A program made the position numbers and the translations under genes. This document shows positions 33,267 to 41,868 of a DNA stretch of 64,000 nucleotides, piece after piece (the stretch's first letter is position 1; each line of letters begins with the position of its first letter). The DNA is taken from the NCBI GenBank assembly GCA_963705885.1, contig OY970120.1:682001-746000 (forward strand), given 5' to 3'. The notes below the pieces were generated by a model. The model worked only from the letters and a program-made list of their open reading frames with translations, did not search any database and was not told the origin of the DNA. The DNA comes from MFD01275-c22 sp963705885. Lineage in GTDB: Bacteria; Actinomycetota; Actinomycetes; JACCUZ01.

Positions 33267-35018
33267 GTGGGGTTCCACAGCGAGGTCGCGACCGATCCGA
33301 CCCAACCGGCCGGCGCGAGCGCGCCCGCCACCGACGCCGCCGGCCGCCGGTTCCTCGGCGAGATCTTGGTCGAGCGACGCCTTCTGTCGCCGGAGAAGCT
33401 CGCCGACGCCCTGCTCAAGCAGCGGGTCTCCGGCAAGCGGCTCGGGGCGCTGCTGGTCGAGCTGGGCGCCATCGACGAGCGCGACCTGGCCACGGCCCTC
33501 GGTGAGCACTTCGGCGTCGCCGTCATCGACCTGCGCCGCCGGGCGCCCGACCCCAAGGCGGTCCTACGCCTGACGGAGCAGGCGGCACGGTCCAGCCGGG
33601 CGCTGCCGCTCGCCATCCACGAGGGAGTCCTCGAGGTCGCCGTCGCCGACCCGAGCGACGAGCTCGCCGCCGACCTGCGCGAGAGCACGGGGATGGAGGT
33701 CGCGCTCGTCGTCGCGTCGGCGACGGACATCCTGCGGGCCATCGACCGCGGCTACCGCGCCCTGTCCGGCATCGAGCGACACGTCGACGCCTTCGAGGCG
33801 ACCGCCACGTCGCGCCGCCCGGACGCCGAGCCGGGCCGGGGCGCGGTCGACGAGAAGGCCCCCGTGGTCCAGGTCGTGACCATGATCCTCACCCAGGCGC
33901 TGCGGGACCGCGCGTCCGACATCCACATCGAGCCGATGGACGCGCTCACCCGCGTGCGCTTCCGGATCGACGGGGTGCTGCACGACGTGCTGACCCTCCC
34001 GACGTCCATGGGTGGCGCGGTGACGAGCCGGCTCAAGGTCCTCGCCGAGATGAACATCGTCGAGCGGCGTCGCGCCCAGGACGGGCAGTTCACCGCGACG
34101 ATCGAGGGCCGGGACGTCGACGTCCGCGTCGCCAGCGCGGGGACGGTGGCCGGCGAGAAGATGGTCCTGCGCCTGCTCAACAAGTCGGTCTCGAACTACC
34201 GGCTCGCCGAGCTCGGGATGCCGCCGGAGACCTACGAGGTCTACGCCGCGATGGTGCGGTCCCCCTTCGGCATGGTGCTCTGCGCCGGCCCTACCGGCAG
34301 CGGGAAGACGACCAGCCTGTACGCGACGATGGCCGAGCTCAACGGCACCGAGCGCAACATCATGACGATCGAGGACCCCGTCGAGTACGTCGTGCCGTCG
34401 ATCAACCAGATCCAGATCAACGAGAACGCCGACGTCACCTTCGCGGGCGGCCTCCGGGCCATCCTGCGCCAGGACCCGGACATCATCCTGGTCGGCGAGA
34501 TCCGGGACGGCGAGACGGCCCGCATCGCCACCCAGGCGGCGCTCACCGGTCACTTCGTCATGACGTCGCTGCACGCCACCGACAGCACCTCTGCGCTGCT
34601 GCGGTTCCTGGACATGGGCATCGAGCCCTACATCGTCGCGTCCGCCGTCGCCGGTGTGCTCAGCCAACGACTGGTGCGCCGCAACTGCGAGCAGTGCCCG
34701 CGGCGCTACGTCCCGACGGCCGAGGAGCTGGAGTTCTTCCGCAGCGCCGGTGGCCGGGTCCCCGAGGGCGGCTTCGTGTCCGGAGAGGGCTGCACCTTCT
34801 GCGCCCAGACCGGATACATGGATCGCATCGGCGTCTACGAGCTGCTGAGCATGACGCCGGCGATGCGCGCGCTCGTGGCCACCCAGCCCTCGCACGCTGC
34901 CGTCCGCGCGCTCGCGCTCACGGAGGGGACGAGGACTCTGCAGCAGGAGGCCGTCCGCCTCGTCGAGGACGGCATCACGACCATCGCCGAGGTCATCCGC
35001 GGCATCTACGTCCTCTAG
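33267..35018 (+). CDS. pilB: Type IV pilus extension ATPase
   Basis: About 583 residues. An N-terminal MshEN/T2SSE_N domain covers about residues 25-170 (FLGEILVERRLLSPEKLADA). The central ATPase has Walker A GPTGSGKTTSL at about residue 342, the Asp box TIEDPVEYV, the His box LTGHFVMTSLHATDS, and a C-terminal four-cysteine zinc element CEQC...CTFC. This is PilB/GspE, which drives pilus polymerisation. GTG 33267 is preferred because GGAGGG ends six bases before it. ATG 33261 touches the same GGAGGG and is too close. First gene of a pilB-pilC-pilin operon. Confidence 0.94.
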   Translation: MGFHSEVATDPTQPAGASAPATDAAGRRFLGEILVERRLLSPEKLADALLKQRVSGKRLGALLVELGAIDERDLATALGEHFGVAVIDLRRRAPDPKAVLRLTEQAARSSRALPLAIHEGVLEVAVADPSDELAADLRESTGMEVALVVASATDILRAIDRGYRALSGIERHVDAFEATATSRRPDAEPGRGAVDEKAPVVQVVTMILTQALRDRASDIHIEPMDALTRVRFRIDGVLHDVLTLPTSMGGAVTSRLKVLAEMNIVERRRAQDGQFTATIEGRDVDVRVASAGTVAGEKMVLRLLNKSVSNYRLAELGMPPETYEVYAAMVRSPFGMVLCAGPTGSGKTTSLYATMAELNGTERNIMTIEDPVEYVVPSINQIQINENADVTFAGGLRAILRQDPDIILVGEIRDGETARIATQAALTGHFVMTSLHATDSTSALLRFLDMGIEPYIVASAVAGVLSQRLVRRNCEQCPRRYVPTAEELEFFRSAGGRVPEGGFVSGEGCTFCAQTGYMDRIGVYELLSMTPAMRALVATQPSHAAVRALALTEGTRTLQQEAVRLVEDGITTIAEVIRGIYVL

Positions 35019-35027
35019 GGAACGGTC

Positions 35028-36119
35028 ATGACAATCGCGATAGACGCGCCGCGCAAGGAGCCGCGTGAGGTCATCCCGTCCAGGGTCACCGGCAAGGACC
35101 TCATGCACCTGTCGCGACAGCTCGCGGCGTTCCTGCGCGCGGGCATCCCCATCCTCGACGGGCTGACCCTGCTGGCCCGGGACACCTCGAACATGACCCT
35201 TCGACGGACGCTGCTCGACGTCGCGGACGGGCTCCGCCAGGGCGAGCCGCTGGCCGAGGCGTTCGACCGGCACCCGAAGGTCTTCCCGCCGCCCTTCCGC
35301 AGCATGATCCGCTCCGCCGAGCTCAGCGGGAACCTCGACACCGTCCTCGACAGGCTCACGATCTACATCGAGCGGGAGGTCGAGGCCAAGAGCAAGATCA
35401 GGACGGCGATGACGTACCCCGCCGTCATCGTGGTCATGTCGCTGGCCGTCTCGGCGCTCCTCGTGACCTACGTCCTGCCGAAGTTCCGAGTGTTCTTCGC
35501 CTCGTTCAACCAGGAGCTGCCGCTGCCCACGAGGATGCTCCTCGGGCTCTCCGACGTGATCAGCCAGTGGTGGTGGCTGATCCTCGGTGTGATCACGCTG
35601 CTGGCCGTCGGCGGCGTCATCCTGGCCCGGACGGACACGGGGCGCATGACCCGCGACCGCGTCGTGCTCCGGCTCCCGGTCCTGGGCACCGCGATGCAGT
35701 TCTCCGTCGTCGAGCGCTTCGCCCGGGTCCTGTCCTCGATGCTGAGGGCCGGCGTCCCGCTCGGCGAGGCCATGAACGTGGCGGCATCGGCCACGAGCAA
35801 CCGGCTCGCCGCGGTCAGGCTCGGCGTGGCCCGCGAGGCGATGCTCAGCGGCGAAGGCATCGCCGAGCCGCTGGCAGGCACGAGGCTCTTCCCCGCTGCG
35901 GCGGTCCAGATGCTGCGCGTCGGCGAGGACACAGGCTCCCTCGACGAGCAGCTCGACACCGTCGCGTCCTTCTACGAGAAGGAGCTCGACTACAAGGTCA
36001 AGCAGATCACCACGCTGATGGAGCCCGCCGTCCTGGTGGTCATGGGCGTGATCGTCGGCTTCGTCGCGCTGGCTCTCGTCTCCGCGATGTACGGCATCTA
36101 CGGCGACAGCGCACGCTGA
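35028..36119 (+). CDS. pilC: Type IV pilus inner-membrane platform protein
   Basis: A 363-residue GspF/PilC family protein with two repeated cytosolic domains and three membrane helices. The helices include YPAVIVVMSLAVSALLVTYV at about 126-145, WWWLILGVITLLAVGGVIL near 187, and AVLVVMGVIVGFVALALVSA near the end. Family motifs are FLRAGIPILDGLTLLARDT and its second-half counterpart MLRAGVPLGEAMNVAASAT. It couples the PilB and PilT motors to the pilus. It begins nine bases after pilB with AGGGAACGG upstream, and its stop overlaps the next start by one base. Confidence 0.94.
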   Translation: MTIAIDAPRKEPREVIPSRVTGKDLMHLSRQLAAFLRAGIPILDGLTLLARDTSNMTLRRTLLDVADGLRQGEPLAEAFDRHPKVFPPPFRSMIRSAELSGNLDTVLDRLTIYIEREVEAKSKIRTAMTYPAVIVVMSLAVSALLVTYVLPKFRVFFASFNQELPLPTRMLLGLSDVISQWWWLILGVITLLAVGGVILARTDTGRMTRDRVVLRLPVLGTAMQFSVVERFARVLSSMLRAGVPLGEAMNVAASATSNRLAAVRLGVAREAMLSGEGIAEPLAGTRLFPAAAVQMLRVGEDTGSLDEQLDTVASFYEKELDYKVKQITTLMEPAVLVVMGVIVGFVALALVSAMYGIYGDSAR

Positions 36120-36529
36120 TGCGCCGGACCCGACCACCGGGCCACACCGACGCCGGGTTCACGTTGGTGGAGGTGCTGCTCGCCGTCTCGATCCTCGGCG
36201 TGGGCGTCGTGATCCTCGTGGGCGGGATGATGACCTCGATCAAGGTCTCGGGGCAGGGGCGGGTCGCGGCCGAGGGCCAGTCCGCGCTGCGTGCGTATGC
36301 CGAGGCCGTGTCTGCGGTCCCGTACACCGACTGTGCCGGGAGCTACGCCTCACCGGGGTTCACCGCGCCCTCGGGCTGGGTCGAGTCGCCGCAGTCGGTC
36401 TCCTACTGGGACGGCAGCACGTTCGGGTCCACCTGCAGCACGGACCTCGGGCTCCAGAAGGTCAGGCTGACGCTCACCGCGGACGACGGCAGCGTCGAGA
36501 CACTGTCCATCGCGAAGAGGAAGCCATGA
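36119..36529 (+). CDS. Type IV minor pilin (PilV-like)
   Basis: A 136-residue class III-signal prepilin. The leader MRRTRPPGHTDAG is cut before FTLVEVLLAVSILGVGVVIL, with the E5 glutamate in place. The C-terminal head is short and has two cysteines (TDCAGSY and STCSTD) that may form a disulfide. The first base of ATG 36119 is the last of the pilC stop. It is the first of three N-methylated or membrane-anchored pilus components in this operon and is probably a tip or priming pilin. No prepilin peptidase gene lies in the window. Confidence 0.85.
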   Translation: MRRTRPPGHTDAGFTLVEVLLAVSILGVGVVILVGGMMTSIKVSGQGRVAAEGQSALRAYAEAVSAVPYTDCAGSYASPGFTAPSGWVESPQSVSYWDGSTFGSTCSTDLGLQKVRLTLTADDGSVETLSIAKRKP

Positions 36530-37074
36530 GGCGCCTGCGCGGTGACGCGGGGCTCACCCTCGTCGAGCTGCTGGCCGCGAGCGCCATCACCGCCCTCATC
36601 GCGCCGGTGATCACCAGCGCGCTGGTCGTGGGCTGGCGCACGACCGACGACACCGTCGAGCGGCTCGGTGCCAACCGCGACCGCCTGCTCGTGCCCTCGC
36701 TGCTCACGCGCGACGTCCAGGCAGCCGAGGCGGTGGAGACCTCCGGCGCGACGTGTCTCCTGCCGGGGGACTCCCTCGTCGTACGGCTGACCTGGACCGA
36801 GACGGACGCCGTCGGCGGGGTCGTCGACCGGGCCGCGTCCTGGGTGCAGACTCCCGGCCCGCCCCGCTACCTCGAGCGCCGCTACTGCGCCGACGGCTCG
36901 TCCGTCACGTCGTCGGCGTCGGCCAGCCACGACGCGGCCACCGTGGCCGTCACCTGCCGAGCCGTCCCAGGAGGCCCCACGGGCGCGTGCGCCCCGGCCA
37001 CCGTCGTCGAGCTCACGGTGACCGACTCGGCAGGGGACTCCTACACCGCCCTCGGCCGCCGGAGACCGTCGTGA
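36526..37074 (+). CDS. Type IV minor pilin (PilW/PulJ-like)
   Basis: A 182-residue prepilin. The leader MRRLRGDAG is followed by LTLVELLAASAITALIAPVI. The first mature residue is leucine instead of phenylalanine, which peptidases tolerate. The head domain resembles PulJ/PilW-type pseudopilins in size, with cysteines at ATCLLPGD, RYCADG, VTCRAV and GACAPA. It overlaps the preceding pilin by four bases and the next gene in the same way (GTGA), showing tight coupling. Confidence 0.83.
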   Translation: MRRLRGDAGLTLVELLAASAITALIAPVITSALVVGWRTTDDTVERLGANRDRLLVPSLLTRDVQAAEAVETSGATCLLPGDSLVVRLTWTETDAVGGVVDRAASWVQTPGPPRYLERRYCADGSSVTSSASASHDAATVAVTCRAVPGGPTGACAPATVVELTVTDSAGDSYTALGRRRPS

Positions 37075-38996
37075 CCCGGCTCCGGAAGCGCGTACGCCGG
37101 GTCCGCTCGAACGGCGACACGGGCAGCGCCCTCGCCATCGCGCTGGTCTTCCTCATGGTCTTCGGCGTCTACGTCGGGATCGTCCTGGAGTTCTCGACGA
37201 CCGGCCAGCGGAGCACGCTGTCGGTCCGGGACGAGGGGGCCGCGACGTACGCCGCCGGCGGGGCGCTCGAGGGCGCGATCAACGAGGTGGCGGGGAGCAG
37301 CACCGTCGGGGTCGACCCCGGCACGAGCAGCCCGCCGGTCTCCAGCCCCTGCTTCACGCTCCCGGCCGGCGAGCTGGACAACCCCGCTCCGATCACCGTC
37401 GAGTGCCAGCCGCGGGAGAACTCGGGGGCTGTCGCCGGATCTCCGGCCAGCCAGCCCGGCCAGGCGCTGCTGGCACTGTCAGGGCACCCGGCGGAGGGCG
37501 TGGCCCTCACGGGTTCCGCGGACGTGAGCACGGACGGATCCGTGCACGCGAACCGGCTGCTGGACGTCCCCGGCGGCGCGCGGCTGACCAGCTCGACCGA
37601 GATCAAGGCCGGCACCTGCTCGGTGGCCGGAACCGCGACGCCAGCCTGCGTCACCGGGCCCGTGCCCGGGGATCCCGGTTGGGGCGGCCCCACGACGTAC
37701 CCCGAGGTGGTCACGTCGCTGCCGTCGTGCTCCGGGCGGGTCGCCCGGCTCGACCCCGGCACCTACCTCTCGCGCACCAACCTCCAGCGCGTCATCAACT
37801 GCGCGAACACCGTGGTGTGGTTCACGCCGGGCGTCTACTACTTCGACTTCCGCGACGGCAACCGGGAGCTCGTGATCGGCAACGGCGACGTGGTCGTCGG
37901 CGGGACGCCGTCGGGCTGGGTCCCCGGCACCACCCCGTCGAACGCCCTGCCCGTGCCCACCGCGGCGAACCCGGACACCAGCGCCTGTGACGAGAACAGC
38001 CAAGGCGTCGACTTCGTCTTCGGCGACGACAGCCGCATCGACGTGCGCTCCCGCGGCAGCATGCAGCTGTGCGCCGAACGGACCGGATCGACGTCCCAGC
38101 ACGTCGTCCTGCGCGGGCTCGCGACGACGTCCGCCCCCCTACCGGCAGCGGTCCCGTCGGCCGGCGCCGCGACCCGCGCCAGGCAGAGCGGGAGTGGCAC
38201 CCGGTGGTCCCAGGTGGCGCGGGGTGCGGTTGTCGACGGCCGGACGGCTCGCGTCGTCGTCCCGGCTGCCGGGTCGTCGAGGACCGTGCGCATCGGGCCG
38301 TTCCCCGCAGATCTCGTGCCCCCCGAGGCGACCGGCATCTCCGTCACGGTCACCGCGACGCACAGCCGCACAGGGTCGGGCACGACCCGGGTCCGCGTCA
38401 CCGACGGCGGGGGGACGGCGCTCCCGTGGGCGGCCCTGGCGCCCGACGACGCGGTCGTGACCGGCCCGGCCCTGACGCCGACCCTGGTCAACGCGATGTA
38501 CGTCGAGATCGCCGTCACCGGCGGTGGGGCGGGCACCACCACCGAGACGCTGGACGGCATCACCGTCGCGGTGGACTTCTCCGCGCCGATGCGACCGACC
38601 TCCGGAACCGGGTCCGCGACGCCGTACGGCGCTGGCGCCCCCACCGCACTCCTGTCCTCGGCCGGGTCGGCGGCCAACACGGTCCTCGCGCTGCACGGCA
38701 CGGTCTACGCGCCGCTCGGGGCGGTGGACCTCGCCATGACCAACGTCCCCTACGAGGTGATCGACCGCGGCATCGTGGCCCGGCACCTGCGGCTGGCCAT
38801 GACGTCCGCCCCCGGGTACGCCGGTGCACTGGTCTCCGTGCCCGCCCTGGCGCGGAGCCCACGCGTGGTGATCCTCGTCGCGCAGGACGCCGGCGGTGGC
38901 CGACTGGCCCGGGCACTCGTGCGGTTCACCGACCCGTCGGGCCCCGGGCCGGCCGGACGGGCCGCCGCCGAGGTCCTGGAGTGGTCGGTCGACTGA
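37071..38996 (+). CDS. Large pilus-associated protein with N-terminal anchor
   Basis: A 641-residue protein from GTG 37071. After a basic start comes one hydrophobic helix, GSALAIALVFLMVFGVYVGI, similar to the anchor of PilX-type proteins but lacking a clear prepilin G/FxxxE site. The exterior part is large and beta-rich. It contains Thr/Ser-rich segments (VTATHSRTGSGTTRVRVTDG), a predicted beta-helix-like part near HGTVYAPLGAVDLAMTNVPY, and four cysteines. Its position after two minor pilins suggests a pilus-tip adhesin or assembly factor, like PilY1/PilX in role, though without sequence identity I can point to. Confidence 0.72.
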   Translation: MTRLRKRVRRVRSNGDTGSALAIALVFLMVFGVYVGIVLEFSTTGQRSTLSVRDEGAATYAAGGALEGAINEVAGSSTVGVDPGTSSPPVSSPCFTLPAGELDNPAPITVECQPRENSGAVAGSPASQPGQALLALSGHPAEGVALTGSADVSTDGSVHANRLLDVPGGARLTSSTEIKAGTCSVAGTATPACVTGPVPGDPGWGGPTTYPEVVTSLPSCSGRVARLDPGTYLSRTNLQRVINCANTVVWFTPGVYYFDFRDGNRELVIGNGDVVVGGTPSGWVPGTTPSNALPVPTAANPDTSACDENSQGVDFVFGDDSRIDVRSRGSMQLCAERTGSTSQHVVLRGLATTSAPLPAAVPSAGAATRARQSGSGTRWSQVARGAVVDGRTARVVVPAAGSSRTVRIGPFPADLVPPEATGISVTVTATHSRTGSGTTRVRVTDGGGTALPWAALAPDDAVVTGPALTPTLVNAMYVEIAVTGGGAGTTTETLDGITVAVDFSAPMRPTSGTGSATPYGAGAPTALLSSAGSAANTVLALHGTVYAPLGAVDLAMTNVPYEVIDRGIVARHLRLAMTSAPGYAGALVSVPALARSPRVVILVAQDAGGGRLARALVRFTDPSGPGPAGRAAAEVLEWSVD

Positions 38997-39047
38997 CCGG
39001 ATCACGGCCGGGTGACGCGGGCGACCGAGAAATTCGCGTGTCAAGGC

Positions 39048-39074
39048 TCAAGGTGTCACCCGGATGGCCGAAAT
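39048..39074 (+). promoter_or_regulatory. sigma28-like (FliA/WhiG) promoter of major pilin gene
   Basis: TCAAG, 14 bases, GCCGAAAT. Spacing is the same as before pilB. The predicted transcript begins near 39081, leaving a leader of about 45 bases to ATG 39126. An additional TCAAG sits seven bases upstream. Confidence 0.65.
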
Positions 39075-39125
39075 CTTCACCAGGAGAGGCAACGTCTGCC
39101 GCTCGCCAGACCGGAAGGACCACCC

Positions 39126-39491
39126 ATGCTTCAGAAGCTCCGTGCAGCCCAGGAGAAGGAGTCCGGCTTCACGCTTGTGGAGCTCCTGCTCGTCGTGGCC
39201 ATCCTCGGCGTCCTCGCCGGCGTCGTCGTGTTCTCCGTGGCCGGCATCCAGGACAACAGCCAGAAGTCGTCCTGCAAGACCGAGGCGTCCACGGTCCGCT
39301 CGGCCGAAGAGGCCTACTACGTCAAGAACAAGAGCTACGCCACCGCGGCCCAGCTCACCACCGCTCCGAACAAGCTGCTCAGCTCGGCGCCCACCATGGT
39401 GACCATCACCACGACCGGCACCCCGCCCACCAGCTACGCGCTGGCCTGGACGGCGACCTGCAGCGGCGTCGCCGGGATCGGCACTCCGTAG
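39126..39491 (+). CDS. pilA: Type IV major pilin
   Basis: A 121-residue prepilin. The leader MLQKLRAAQEKESG is cleaved before FTLVELLLVVAILGVLAGVV, giving a mature protein of about 107 residues with E5. The head is small, with a cysteine pair (SSCKTEAS and TATCSGVA) typical of a C-terminal disulfide. GGAAGGA lies before ATG 39126. It has its own sigma28-like promoter and a strong terminator, as expected for the most abundant subunit. Confidence 0.92.
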   Translation: MLQKLRAAQEKESGFTLVELLLVVAILGVLAGVVVFSVAGIQDNSQKSSCKTEASTVRSAEEAYYVKNKSYATAAQLTTAPNKLLSSAPTMVTITTTGTPPTSYALAWTATCSGVAGIGTP

Positions 39492-39507
39492 GCACCACCT
39501 GCTGACT

Positions 39508-39541
39508 GAGAGGCCCGCCGGACACGTCCGGCGGGCCTCTC
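39508..39541. terminator. Strong bidirectional terminator after pilA
   Basis: A perfect 16-bp stem, GAGAGGCCCGCCGGAC pairing with GTCCGGCGGGCCTCTC, separated by AC. It lies between convergent genes. Confidence 0.85.
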
Positions 39542-39547
39542 TGCTGC

Positions 39548-39742
39548 TCAGGGGCTGGGCGTCTCGTCGCTGCTCACGGTCACGTCCGGCTTCTCGACGT
39601 CGACGTCGACGTCGGCCTCGCCGCCGAAGTAGAAGAACGCCGCGACCGCGACGCCGGCGAGCACCAGCACAGCGACCAGGAAGCCGCTGGTGGCGCCGCC
39701 GCCGTCGGACTGACGGCTGGGGTGAGGGGACAGGAAACGCAT
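39548..39742 (-). CDS. Small single-pass membrane protein
   Basis: A 64-residue protein. A polar start (MRFLSPHPSRQSDGGGATSG) is followed by one helix (FLVAVLVLAGVAVAAFFYFG) and an acidic tail EADVDVDVEKPDVTVSSDE. The alternating Asp-Val tail may be exposed at the surface. Family not recognised. It is convergent with pilA and shares its terminator. Confidence 0.6.
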   Translation of the reverse strand: MRFLSPHPSRQSDGGGATSGFLVAVLVLAGVAVAAFFYFGGEADVDVDVEKPDVTVSSDETPSP

Positions 39743-39983
39743 CGGGCACCTTCCGGGTGGATCGGCTGGCTCGGGCGAGGTGGACGTACCCCCTCCGAGG
39801 CGCGGTGAACCGCTCGGGCGCAGGTGGCGGGGCAGTGTCCGGCATGGGAGCTCCTGGCGCAAGCGATGGTGGCCGGCGTCTCATGGGGTGCCCTGTCGGG
39901 TGGCCCCGGAAGGCGTTACCGTGAGCAGCCCCGCGGGCGGCGAACGGTCACGGGGCGGCCACGCGAAAGGGACATCAGCGGCG

Positions 39984-41801
39984 ATGACGGCACCTGCGAT
40001 CGAGACCCCGACCGACCACCAGCGTCTCAACGACTGGGTGCGCGAGGTGGCCGAGCTGACGCAGCCGGACCGCGTCGTGTGGTGCGACGGCTCAGACGAG
40101 GAGTGGGCGCGGCTCACCGACGAGCTCGTGGCGGCCGGCACGCTGACCCGCCTCGACGAGACCAAGAAGCCCAACTCGTTCTGGGCCGCCTCCGACCCGA
40201 CCGACGTCGCACGCGTCGAGGACCGGACGTACATCTGCTCTCGCGACGAGGCCGACGCCGGCGCCACGAACAACTGGATGGACCCGGACGAGATGAAGTC
40301 GGTGATGACCGACCTCTACCGCGGCAGCATGCGTGGCCGGACGATGTTCGTCATCCCGTTCTGCATGGGCCCGCTCGAGGCCGAGTCGCCGATGTTCGGC
40401 GTCGAGATCACCGACTCGGCCTACGTCGTCTGCTCGATGCGCATCATGGCCCGCATGGGCACCAAGGTCCTCGAGCGGATGGGCTCCGACGCGACGTTCG
40501 TCCCCTGCCTGCACTCGGTGGGCGCGCCGCTGGAGCCCGGGCAGCAGGACGTGCCGTGGCCGTGCAGCGACACGAAGTACATCACCCAGTTCCCCGAGGA
40601 GCGCATGATCTGGAGCTTCGGCTCCGGCTACGGCGGCAACGCCCTGCTGGGCAAGAAGTGCTACTCGCTGCGCATCGCGTCGGTGATGGCGCGCGACGAG
40701 GGCTGGCTCGCCGAGCACATGCTCATCCTCAAGCTCACCTCGCCCGAGCAGGCCGTGCACTACGTCGCGGCCGCCTTCCCGAGCGCCTGCGGGAAGACGA
40801 ACCTCGCGATGCTCGAGCCGACGATCGAGGGCTGGAAGGTCGAGACCCTCGGCGACGACATCGCGTGGATGCGCTTCGGTGAGGACGGCCGGCTCTACGC
40901 CCTCAACCCCGAGTTCGGCCTGTTCGGCGTCGCGCCCGGCACCGGCTGGGGCACGAACCCCAACGCGATGCGCACCATCGCCAAGGGCAACTCGCTGTTC
41001 ACCAACGTGGCGCTCACCGACGACGGCGACATCTGGTGGGAGGGCATGACCGACGAGCCGCCGGCCCACCTCACCGACTGGAAGGGCCGCGACTGGACGC
41101 CGGAGTCCGACGAGCTCAGCTCGCACCCGAACTCCCGGTTCTGCACGCCGATCACGCAGTGCCCGATCATCGCGCCGGAGTACGACGACCCGCGCGGTGT
41201 CCCGATCTCGGCCATCCTCTTCGGCGGCCGCCGCAAGACGACGATCCCGCTGGTCTACGAGGCCCGCGACTGGGTGCACGGCGTCTTCATGGGCGCCACG
41301 CTCTCGTCCGAGACGACTGCCGCGGCGACCGGTGCGGTCGGCGTCGTGCGACGCGACCCGATGGCGATGCTGCCCTTCATCGGCTACAACGCGGGCGACT
41401 ACTTCGACCACTGGGTGTCGGTGGGCAAGGAGGGCGACGCCCAGAAGCTGCCGAAGATCTTCTACGTCAACTGGTTCCGCCGCGACGAGGACGGCGGCTT
41501 CCTGTGGCCGGGCTTCGGCGAGAACGGTCGCGTGCTCAAGTGGGTCATCGAGCGCATCGAGGGCCGCGCCGCGGCCGTCGAGACGCCGATCGGTCAGGTC
41601 CCCACGCCAGACTCGCTCGACGTGAGCGGGCTGGACATGACGCGTGAGCAGCTCGAGCAGGTGCTGGCCGTCGACCCGGCCGAGTGGCGCGACGAGGTGC
41701 CCCAGATCCAGGAGTGGTTCGAGACGATCGGCACCGACAAGGTGCCGGCCATGCTCATGACCGAGCTCGACGGTCTCAAGGCCCGCCTCGGCGACGGCTG
41801 A
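39984..41801 (+). CDS. pckG: GTP-dependent phosphoenolpyruvate carboxykinase
   Basis: A 605-residue enzyme that converts oxaloacetate plus GTP to phosphoenolpyruvate, CO2 and GDP. It is the first step of gluconeogenesis. The kinase-1a loop FPSACGKTNLAML is at about residues 265-277, with the nearby GDDIAWMRFGEDG. NPEFGLFGVAPGTGWGTNPN and FGGRRKTTIPLVYEARDW are further GTP-PEPCK signatures. ATG 39984 begins the family N-terminus (LNDWVREVAELTQPDRVVWC). A preceding 240-base intergenic region has no clear operator. Confidence 0.96.
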   Translation: MTAPAIETPTDHQRLNDWVREVAELTQPDRVVWCDGSDEEWARLTDELVAAGTLTRLDETKKPNSFWAASDPTDVARVEDRTYICSRDEADAGATNNWMDPDEMKSVMTDLYRGSMRGRTMFVIPFCMGPLEAESPMFGVEITDSAYVVCSMRIMARMGTKVLERMGSDATFVPCLHSVGAPLEPGQQDVPWPCSDTKYITQFPEERMIWSFGSGYGGNALLGKKCYSLRIASVMARDEGWLAEHMLILKLTSPEQAVHYVAAAFPSACGKTNLAMLEPTIEGWKVETLGDDIAWMRFGEDGRLYALNPEFGLFGVAPGTGWGTNPNAMRTIAKGNSLFTNVALTDDGDIWWEGMTDEPPAHLTDWKGRDWTPESDELSSHPNSRFCTPITQCPIIAPEYDDPRGVPISAILFGGRRKTTIPLVYEARDWVHGVFMGATLSSETTAAATGAVGVVRRDPMAMLPFIGYNAGDYFDHWVSVGKEGDAQKLPKIFYVNWFRRDEDGGFLWPGFGENGRVLKWVIERIEGRAAAVETPIGQVPTPDSLDVSGLDMTREQLEQVLAVDPAEWRDEVPQIQEWFETIGTDKVPAMLMTELDGLKARLGDG

Positions 41802-41868
41802 CCAGGCGGCGCGGCCTGTTGTCGGACACCCTCGCCTACCTCACGTGGTCGAACCGGGTGGGCGACCG

